Assembly (NCBI RefSeq): GCF_010470665.1
Contig: NZ_VOPZ01000001.1
Coordinates: 372,001 to 436,000, forward strand
Reading direction: 5' to 3'
From: Desulfovibrio sp. JC022
GTDB lineage: Bacteria; Desulfobacterota; Desulfovibrionia; Desulfovibrionales; Desulfovibrionaceae
DNA length: 64,000 bases
Part shown: positions 58,217 to 64,000 of the stretch, one piece after another
How the letters are laid out: each line of letters begins with the position of its first letter
How positions within the stretch are numbered: the first letter of the stretch is position 1
The notes under the pieces: model-generated
The model's database searches: none
What the model saw: the letters and a program-made list of their open reading frames with translations, nothing else
Told to the model about the DNA's origin: nothing
Made by a program: the position numbers and the translations under genes

Positions 58217-60336
58217 TGCCCGGTGTTAACTCTCTTCTGAATTTGGGCACAGGGGCCCTTTTTGCCTCGCAGTCGGCTATCTCAGTAACCGGTGATAACA
58301 TTTCCAATGTTAACACCAAAGGTTACTCCCGCCGTAATGTGCGCCTTGAGGAAGGGGTCAGCATCAACTACAATCCGGGCCAGATCGGCACCGGTGTTCG
58401 TGCTGCTGAAATTTACCGCAACTTCGACCAGTTTGTAGAGAACAGCTACAATGATAAGGCCACCAAGCGTGAACGCTGGGATACCCTTTATAACACTTTG
58501 AGCAGTGTGGAATCCCTTTTTAATGAATCCAAAGGATACGGCCTTAACTCAAGCATGACCAAATTTTTCAATGACTGGCAGGAGCTCAGTCAGCGTCCTA
58601 ACGATGCTGCTTCCCGTCAGCAATTGCTTAGTGATACCACTAACCTTGTCAATTCCCTGCACTCCATGCAGAACGACATGACCCGCTATCAGCAGCAGGT
58701 CGAGGATTACATCAAGCAGGATGTGAGCAAGGCTAATGATATTATGACTCGTATCGCCGAGATCAACCAGCGCATCAATGTGGAGCAGGTTGACGGGCAG
58801 AACAATCCCAATGCCCTTTATGATGAAAGGGCCACTTTGATCCGTGATCTTTCCGAGATCATGGATACCAAGATGATCGATAACGGAAGGGGCGATATCA
58901 CCATCACCACCGGAGCTGGACAGACTCTGGTGGACGGCGATAAGCACTTCAGTCTTTCTTACGACGGACCGCAGAGCCAGAATAACCTGACCCCGGCTTC
59001 CAATTTTGACGGTAAGGCATATTTCGACGGCACCAGCGAGTTTGAATACACTTTGGAATGTGTCACAGCGGGTGGTGTCGGCGGTGCAACCCCTGCTGAA
59101 TACAGGGTCTCCCTTGACGGCGGAACAACCTGGCTTAAAAATGACGACGGTACCGTAAAAACTTTTGCCGCCAATGCTGAGACCGGAGCCCTTCAGGTCG
59201 ACGATCTTAAGATCTGGTTCGGAACCGGTTCAGACGCTGCTGCTACGCCCGCTAACAATATGTCCGTGGGTGATAAGTTTAACATCGTGCCCAAGAGTGC
59301 TTTGTACTGGGTTGAAAATACCTCCACCAAGGAGAATATCACTCCGCAGATCAACTTCGCAGGGCAGGACAACACCAGAAGAGTTACCGGCGGTTCATTG
59401 TCCGGATATTTCAACTTCCGTGATAACGCAGTGGGCAGATACAAGGAACGCATGGACGCCCTGACCAAGGAACTCGTCTGGCAGACCAACCGTATCCACT
59501 CACAGGGTGCCGGACTCAAGGCCCATACTTCTTTGGAAGGAACCTACGGGGTCACCACAGATAGCGCGGCCCTTGGCAGCGGTACCTCCGGTCTTCCTTT
59601 TGCGGACAGGCTCCAGTCCGGTAACTGCATGATGTATTTTTATAACTCCACTACCGGAGCCATGGAAACTTCCGGCCCAATCGATTTTGATTCCGGTACT
59701 GCCGGGGTGCAGCCTTTTGATCCTGCAACCCATTCTCTTGAGGATGTTGAGCAGGCTATCAATGATAGTTTCGGTACTTATGTGGATGCTTCCATCGTGA
59801 ACCATAAACTGCATATTACCGCTAAAAACGGATATAATTTTCAGATGGGAACCGATACCTCCGGTCTGGCTGCGGCTCTTGGCTTGAACACCTACTTCAC
59901 CGGTTCTCAAGCATCGGACATTGCGGTTAACGGCGGAGTCAACGGAGATATCGATTTTATCAATGCCGGGCATGTTAACGGTGCTGGTGAGGCTAACGAA
60001 GGTGACAACACCAATGCCCTTAAGATGAAGCAAATGGGGATGACCGATCTGGATATCACCACATCATTTGACGGTACCACCAAGCAGACTCTGGTTGAGT
60101 ATTACGACGGCACAGTGGCTGTTGTAGGTGCTGATACCGGAACTGCAAAGTTCAATAAGAATTTTCAAACAACACTCGCATCGGATCTTAATGATAAGCA
60201 GCAGGCTGTGTCGGGTGTGAATATTGATGAAGAGATGAGTAACCTGATCAAGTTCCAGCACTCATATACTGCTGCTGCAAAGCTGATCACAACCGCTGAC
60301 CAGATGCTTCAGACCCTGCTTGGGATGAAGAACTAA
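58216..60336 (+). CDS. flgK: Flagellar hook-associated protein 1 (FlgK)
   Basis: FlgK is the first hook-filament junction protein. At 706 residues it is longer than the E. coli protein. The N-terminus has NLGTGALFASQSAISVTGDN and ISNVNTKGYSRRNVRLEEG (about 8-45); the C-terminus has GVNIDEEMSNLIKFQHSYTA and AKLITTADQMLQTLLGMKN (about 665-706). An inserted middle part (about 270-380) contains PAEYRVSLDGGTTWLKN, similar to segments in the next gene product FlgL. It is secreted by the flagellar type III apparatus. Confidence 0.96.
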   Translation: MPGVNSLLNLGTGALFASQSAISVTGDNISNVNTKGYSRRNVRLEEGVSINYNPGQIGTGVRAAEIYRNFDQFVENSYNDKATKRERWDTLYNTLSSVESLFNESKGYGLNSSMTKFFNDWQELSQRPNDAASRQQLLSDTTNLVNSLHSMQNDMTRYQQQVEDYIKQDVSKANDIMTRIAEINQRINVEQVDGQNNPNALYDERATLIRDLSEIMDTKMIDNGRGDITITTGAGQTLVDGDKHFSLSYDGPQSQNNLTPASNFDGKAYFDGTSEFEYTLECVTAGGVGGATPAEYRVSLDGGTTWLKNDDGTVKTFAANAETGALQVDDLKIWFGTGSDAAATPANNMSVGDKFNIVPKSALYWVENTSTKENITPQINFAGQDNTRRVTGGSLSGYFNFRDNAVGRYKERMDALTKELVWQTNRIHSQGAGLKAHTSLEGTYGVTTDSAALGSGTSGLPFADRLQSGNCMMYFYNSTTGAMETSGPIDFDSGTAGVQPFDPATHSLEDVEQAINDSFGTYVDASIVNHKLHITAKNGYNFQMGTDTSGLAAALGLNTYFTGSQASDIAVNGGVNGDIDFINAGHVNGAGEANEGDNTNALKMKQMGMTDLDITTSFDGTTKQTLVEYYDGTVAVVGADTGTAKFNKNFQTTLASDLNDKQQAVSGVNIDEEMSNLIKFQHSYTAAAKLITTADQMLQTLLGMKN

Positions 60337-60368
60337 GGTTTATTTTAAAAGGCTGAGGGAGAAAGGCT

Positions 60369-61943
60369 ATGAGAGTATCGCAGCAAATGCTTTTCAACAC
60401 ATATGTGTCCAATATGAACAGGTCATTGACCGATCTGGTGGATACCAATATTCAGGCACAGACTCAGAAGAAGGTGAACAGGCCTTCGGATGATCCTGTG
60501 GGCATGGCCCGTATTCTTGATCATCGCGAAACTCTGGCTACAGTTAAGCAGTACCGGGATAATATTGATACTGCCAAAGGTTGGCTTTCTCTTTCAGACT
60601 CCACTCTGACTCAGGTCTCAACTATTATTACCCGGGTCAAGGGATTGGCGGAGCAGGGTGCTTCAGGAACCATCACCGCTGACAACAGGGAACAGATCAG
60701 TTACGAAGCCAGGCAGCTCTTTCAGCAGCTGGTGTCTCTTGCTAACACAGAATACGAAGGCAAGAGTATTTATGCCGGGCACAAGGTGGAAGACAATGCC
60801 TTTGTTGAAAAGCTCTGGATGACCACCAATGATTCCAATGTTTCTTCGCGTAATTTCAGCATTACCGGAAGTGCGGATAAGACCATAGTTGTCCAGTTTC
60901 TTGACTCCGGCGATATCGGCGGCGGTGCTGATCTTGATTACCGCTATTCCAAGGACGGCGGAAAGACTTTCACCACCAAGACTTTGGCGGCAGGTGCGAC
61001 TTCTTTGGATTTTGACGGCGTGACCATGGATTTTGATCTCGGTACTCCTGCGGTCAATATTCCGGTGGTTGCCAACGCAGCTGACAATACCAACGATTCT
61101 TCCGGTACATGGATGTGGGTCCGTCCCACAGCCCAGTACATGGGGGATGATGCAGACGAAACTAATGTTGTCGGATTGAATACCGCCCTGAACGGTCCTT
61201 TGAATCAGGCTGAAGGTGATTTTACCAAAGATGTGGTTGTCCGTATTGATAATACCACTGATCTGGCCAGCCAGATAGAGTATTCCTACAGTCTCGATGG
61301 TGGAGTCAGCTGGGTCGGCGGTAATGTTAAGCCTGCTGACGGTGTTACTTCCAATGCGGTATTAACCATTCCCGGCGGAACCCTGACCATCCACTCAAAT
61401 GGTGGCTCAAATGCTTTAGGATCAGGGGCACAGTTTCTGGTTCATCCTGATACTGCGGCAATGGATGTGCAGATTCAGGAAAATGAATTTGTGCGTATCA
61501 ACGATGTCGGTAAGGATATTTTCGGCGGTGTTTACCAGCAGCCCGGCGCAACCGGGGCCAGTGTTGTTTTTAACAATAACAGTACGCTCACGGGTGATGG
61601 CAGCTCGTCTACACAGAACCTGCTTGAAACCATGGGTAATCTTGTGGCCTTTCTGGAGACAAACAACCAGAGCGGCGTACAGGAGTGTATTGACAGTTTG
61701 AATTTAGCCCATAAGCACGTATTGACCAAGGCTGCTGATGTGGGTGGCAGGGAGAACAGGCTTGCGGTCGCGGATCAGGTCCTTTCCGGTCTTGAACTGA
61801 ACGAAAAGGAACGTATCTCGCATATTGAGGATGTGGATGTGGGAGAACTCATGACCAAGCTTTCCCAGCAGCAGATCGTATACGAGGCTGTGCTTAAGAG
61901 CTCTTCCATGATCATGAAGATGAACCTGCTCAATTATGTATAA
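60369..61943 (+). CDS. flgL: Flagellar hook-associated protein 3 (FlgL)
   Basis: FlgL is the second hook-filament junction protein. The ends are flagellin-like: MRVSQQMLFNTYVSNMNRSL and QKKVNRPSDDPVGMARILDH at the N-terminus, and MTKLSQQQIVYEAVLKSSSM with IMKMNLLNYV at the C-terminus. At 524 residues it is much longer than the E. coli protein (about 317) because of a middle insertion (about 175-400) carrying two similar units, DLDYRYSKDGGKTFTTK and QIEYSYSLDGGVSWVGG. It follows flgK after 32 bases. Terminators are not obvious before csrA. Confidence 0.95.
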   Translation: MRVSQQMLFNTYVSNMNRSLTDLVDTNIQAQTQKKVNRPSDDPVGMARILDHRETLATVKQYRDNIDTAKGWLSLSDSTLTQVSTIITRVKGLAEQGASGTITADNREQISYEARQLFQQLVSLANTEYEGKSIYAGHKVEDNAFVEKLWMTTNDSNVSSRNFSITGSADKTIVVQFLDSGDIGGGADLDYRYSKDGGKTFTTKTLAAGATSLDFDGVTMDFDLGTPAVNIPVVANAADNTNDSSGTWMWVRPTAQYMGDDADETNVVGLNTALNGPLNQAEGDFTKDVVVRIDNTTDLASQIEYSYSLDGGVSWVGGNVKPADGVTSNAVLTIPGGTLTIHSNGGSNALGSGAQFLVHPDTAAMDVQIQENEFVRINDVGKDIFGGVYQQPGATGASVVFNNNSTLTGDGSSSTQNLLETMGNLVAFLETNNQSGVQECIDSLNLAHKHVLTKAADVGGRENRLAVADQVLSGLELNEKERISHIEDVDVGELMTKLSQQQIVYEAVLKSSSMIMKMNLLNYV

Positions 61944-62092
61944 AAAATTTATTTAAATGTAGATAGTTGTGCTTGCCCGCAGGGGCTATCTTGCGCTACT
62001 AGTTACCAAGTGCTGAAAATGTTTTCCATGGTGGCGGATGTTTTCGATTAAAGCAGAAACGATCCAAAAGGATTATTTACACACATATTGAT

Positions 62093-62332
62093 ATGCTTAT
62101 TTTGACCCGGAGACCGGGGGAAGCCCTTTACCTGGATGACAACATAAAGATCACGGTATTAAGCGTGCAAGGCCGTCAGGTTAAGCTGGGCCTTGAAATA
62201 CCGGCTGAAACTACTGTCTACAGGGAAGAGGTTTACCTCAAGATTAAAGAACAGAACCGTTTGGCGCTTGAAAACACAGAGCAGGACCTTCTTGCTGCGA
62301 CCGAGTTATGGCAAAAGAAAGACAAAAAATAA
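62093..62332 (+). CDS. csrA: Carbon storage regulator CsrA
   Basis: CsrA is a dimeric RNA-binding protein that represses translation of target mRNAs such as flagellin. The 79 residues show the conserved [20 protein letters not shown] start, [20 protein letters not shown] (with the Arg involved in RNA contact nearby, [10 protein letters not shown]). The ATG is not preceded by a ribosome binding site at normal distance; the only AAGGAT is about 20 bases upstream within a small hairpin. It overlaps fliW by 25 bases, the standard flagellar pairing in which FliW binds and inhibits CsrA. Confidence 0.96.
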   Translation: MLILTRRPGEALYLDDNIKITVLSVQGRQVKLGLEIPAETTVYREEVYLKIKEQNRLALENTEQDLLAATELWQKKDKK

Positions 62333-62751
62333 TCAGGACCCGTATCGGGGAAAGAGAGATTACCGAAGAAGGTATCATTTACTTTTCCCGTGGATTGATC
62401 GGCTTTGACGATAAGAGGGATTTCGCTTTGATTCAGCTTAGCGAGGACTCTCCCTTTCTCCTGTTGCAGAGTCTCGAAGATCCGGGCCTTGGGCTGCTGG
62501 TGGCTGATCCCTATAGCTTCATGGACGATTACGAAGTTCGTTTAAACGAAGCGGAGAAAAGAATTTTAAGAGTGGAAAATGTTCGTCAGGTTGCTGTGTT
62601 GGTAACAGTTACCATTCCTCCGGGAAGACCCAACGAAACGACTCTTAATCTCGGTGGACCGATTGTCATTAACTCCGAGGCAAGGCGCGGCATGCAGATT
62701 CCGCAGGTGGACTCCAAGTATCCGACACACTTCCGCCCGGCGAACGATTAA
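62308..62751 (+). CDS. fliW: Flagellar assembly factor FliW
   Basis: FliW binds flagellin and, when free, CsrA, so that flagellin is translated only when needed. The 147-residue protein shows [20 protein letters not shown] (about residues 19-38), [20 protein letters not shown] (about 48-67), [20 protein letters not shown] and the end [16 protein letters not shown]. Its start lies inside csrA, indicating translational coupling. No flagellin gene is within the window. Confidence 0.95.
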   Translation: MAKERQKIIRTRIGEREITEEGIIYFSRGLIGFDDKRDFALIQLSEDSPFLLLQSLEDPGLGLLVADPYSFMDDYEVRLNEAEKRILRVENVRQVAVLVTVTIPPGRPNETTLNLGGPIVINSEARRGMQIPQVDSKYPTHFRPAND

Positions 62752-62813
62752 TCTGCGTAGAAACGTTGCCGGGGCAGCTGTGTGGGGAAGTTCCCATATA
62801 TTTAAAACACTTG

Positions 62814-62850
62814 AGCGGTGGAATCCTTAAACGGGTTTCACCGTTTCTTT
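62814..62850. terminator. Weak terminator between fliW and flgM
   Basis: GCGGTGGA and TTTCACCG can pair around a 13-base loop containing CTTAAACGGG, followed by TTTCTTTTT on the plus strand. It separates convergent genes. Confidence 0.45.
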
Positions 62851-63150
62851 TTATCTTAAAAAATCAACTTCATCACGTACAAGGTTCATGGCCGTCTTGC
62901 GGATATCCGGCTTGTATGTACCTGAGCGTACCTGTTCTCTCAGTTCTCTTACCTTTTGTTCTCTGGTGTCCGGGCTGTCGGTGGCAGCTTGACGTGCTGT
63001 GCCGAGAAGCTTTGCCTGCGACGAGACATTCACCACGTCACGGGTGGCGGTGGAACTCTGCTGCTGGTTCTGGGTCTTGCCAGCAACATCCTTTGCCCGG
63101 TTGTCAGAGTAGGCCTTGAGAGGGGTTTGGCTATACTGGTTAATCTTCAT
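62851..63150 (-). CDS. flgM: Anti-sigma-28 factor FlgM
   Basis: FlgM binds FliA (sigma-28) until it is exported through the completed hook. The 99-residue protein has an unstructured, Gln/Ser-rich N-terminus and the conserved C-terminal region: VNVSSQAKLLGTARQAA (about 42-58), TREQKVRELREQVRSGTYKP (about 62-81) and MNLVRDEVDFLR at the end. GGGGGG precedes the ATG at 63150; the frame opens at 63171. The upstream gene and a FliA-type promoter at 63650-63677 show late-class control with feedback. Confidence 0.9.
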   Translation of the reverse strand: MKINQYSQTPLKAYSDNRAKDVAGKTQNQQQSSTATRDVVNVSSQAKLLGTARQAATDSPDTREQKVRELREQVRSGTYKPDIRKTAMNLVRDEVDFLR

Positions 63151-63208
63151 AATCCCCCCCGGGGTTACCAAATTTACAATTGTTTGAGGTTATGTTGAGC
63201 GGGATGCA

Positions 63209-63625
63209 TCAGAGCATGGTCCGGTCTACCTTGTCCAGTGTGATCTCCCAGAGTCTGTTCATGACCTGCGCTTTTTCATCGCGCGGTAAATCAAAAACAC
63301 CTTCCGGGGTTTCTTTTAGAACTTGCACATCGCTACCGTCGAGAGGGTACTCGAAAACATAGCGATCACCGAAATCAAGTTCCAGCTGTTCTAATATATC
63401 GGACACTACCGGATTTTCATTACCCGAGACGATGAGATTTTCGATAATTTCCCGGGAAACTTTCTCTACCAGCTCGCGACGCCTTGCCTGCCGTGAAATA
63501 GTGACCGTGTCAGGAGACTCGGACCTCTTCAGGGCACGCCTGAATCGGGCCAGTCGCTTGGCACTGGTCAGCTGCTTTCCATAGGTGCGCAGCATATTTC
63601 GTATTTCAGCAGGGTATTGAGCCAC
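63209..63625 (-). CDS. Hypothetical protein upstream of flgM
   Basis: This 138-residue charged soluble protein belongs to no family I can name. It is predicted helical at the N-terminus (Arg/Lys-rich, SAKRLARFRRALKRSE, then RQARRRELVEKVSREIIENL) and mixed at the C-terminus (FGDRYVFEYPLDGSDVQVL, LPRDEKAQVMNRLWEITLD). GGAGG precedes the ATG. It is in the same transcription unit as flgM (58 bases apart) behind a FliA-type promoter, so a motility role such as a FlgM partner is likely. A similar gene next to flgM is recalled from other Desulfovibrio genomes. Confidence 0.78.
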   Translation of the reverse strand: MAQYPAEIRNMLRTYGKQLTSAKRLARFRRALKRSESPDTVTISRQARRRELVEKVSREIIENLIVSGNENPVVSDILEQLELDFGDRYVFEYPLDGSDVQVLKETPEGVFDLPRDEKAQVMNRLWEITLDKVDRTML

Positions 63626-63649
63626 TGTACATAATCCTCCTCATACCCT

Positions 63650-63677
63650 TTATCGGCTGGTTTCAATATATTCTTTA
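63650..63677 (-). promoter_or_regulatory. FliA (sigma-28) promoter of the flgM unit
   Basis: On the minus strand TAAA (63677-63674) and a perfect GCCGATAA (63657-63650) are separated by 16 bases, one more than the E. coli consensus of 15. It lies 24 bases upstream of the start at 63625, so FlgM would be made in response to its own target sigma factor. Confidence 0.75.
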
Positions 63678-63858
63678 GGGGAGTTTAGGAAAAAAAATAA
63701 ATATATTTTATACATTTTTCAGATAGTTATGAGTGGATAGAAAAATAAGCTTAAAATTGGTCCCAGAAAAAGTATAGTGGGGGCTGATTATTTTCTTTGT
63801 TTTTTAAAAAGCAGCAAACAGTTGAATCTTGGGCCTCTTTCTAATAGGAGAGTTATCT

Positions 63859-64000
63859 ATGTCAGATAGTCAAGGTTCTGTATTAATAGTTACCAAGTCC
63901 GGCGGAGGCTCCGCAGCTGAACTGGGTGGGGAAATCGCACGCTGGCTCAGTTTGCGTGGTGTGGATTCCGATATTGTCGAACATCCTTACCCCCCGGCAC
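63859..64000 (+). CDS. nadK: NAD kinase, N-terminal fragment (runs off the window)
   Basis: Only the first 47 codons are inside the window. They read SDSQGSVLIVTKSGGGSAAE and LGGEIARWLSLRGVDSDIVE, the usual N-terminal strand and helix of NAD kinases, which make NADP from NAD and ATP. The catalytic GGDGT motif would be beyond the edge, so this call rests on resemblance of the start only. AGGAG precedes the ATG with good spacing. Confidence 0.65.
   Translation, partial: MSDSQGSVLIVTKSGGGSAAELGGEIARWLSLRGVDSDIVEHPYPPA

Overview
The window comes from a flagellated, Gram-negative, sulfate-reducing bacterium of the Desulfovibrio type. A complete dsrC (the DsrC sulfur-carrier protein of dissimilatory sulfite reduction), lipid A/Kdo/heptose genes, P- and L-ring flagellar genes and the rimP-nusA-ylxR-infB-rbfA-nrnA-truB-rpsO-pnp block support this. 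The moderate base composition suggests a marine lineage such as Maridesulfovibrio; that placement is inference. No tRNA, rRNA, CRISPR array or transposase was found.

Left part (1-24400). A cut-off PAS-GAF-PAS sensor is followed by a three-gene unit (DUF523-DUF1722 protein, SDR/DUF2867 protein, class II photolyase). Then come mostly single genes: a sugar-type binding protein, an exported VanX-like dipeptidase, an exported MsrAB, a glycosyltransferase, a DMT-type transporter, an isochorismatase-family hydrolase divergent from a GlxA-type regulator, a DUF4198 protein behind a Fur-like box, and an mlaA/hydrolase pair. A MarR regulator and a methyltransferase share an exact operator dyad. An envelope and nucleotide cluster reads leftward (HD protein, ddl, waaA, kdsB, carA, TPR protein), followed by gmhB and a small unknown gene.

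Middle part (24400-38700). dsrC is followed by a CyaB1-like adenylate cyclase (GAF-GAF-PAS-cyclase) and then by a 5'-truncated second copy of dsrC with its terminator. The layout looks like single-crossover integration of a DNA circle at the dsrC 3' end. Next come two secreted proteins, lpxB, a small unknown gene, a prepilin peptidase, a phenylacetate-CoA ligase and a Fur/Zur-boxed zinc-type ABC importer. The importer operon ends with a second binding-protein gene whose metal ligands appear lost.

Right part (38700-64000). The translation and RNA-decay block is on the minus strand, behind a promoter, a structured leader and an intrinsic terminator 39 bases before rimP. Diverging from it is the flagellar rod-ring-hook-filament-junction cluster flgF-flgG-flgA-flgH-flgI-(two unknown secreted proteins)-flgJ-flgN-flgK-flgL-csrA-fliW. 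Convergent to this are flgM and an upstream partner gene behind a FliA-type promoter, and the window ends in the first codons of NAD kinase. A sigma-54-type site precedes flgF. A degenerate copy of the flgA 3' end sits just before flgJ and carries a second sigma-54-type match.

The most unusual items are the duplicated dsrC end around the cyclase, the flgA fragment turned into a probable promoter, the two-gene secreted cassette between flgI and flgJ, the paired MarR operators, the rimP leader, and the dispersed GCCGCCGGAGGC hairpin elements. All function calls rest on reading the sequence and on recalled family knowledge; no database search was run.
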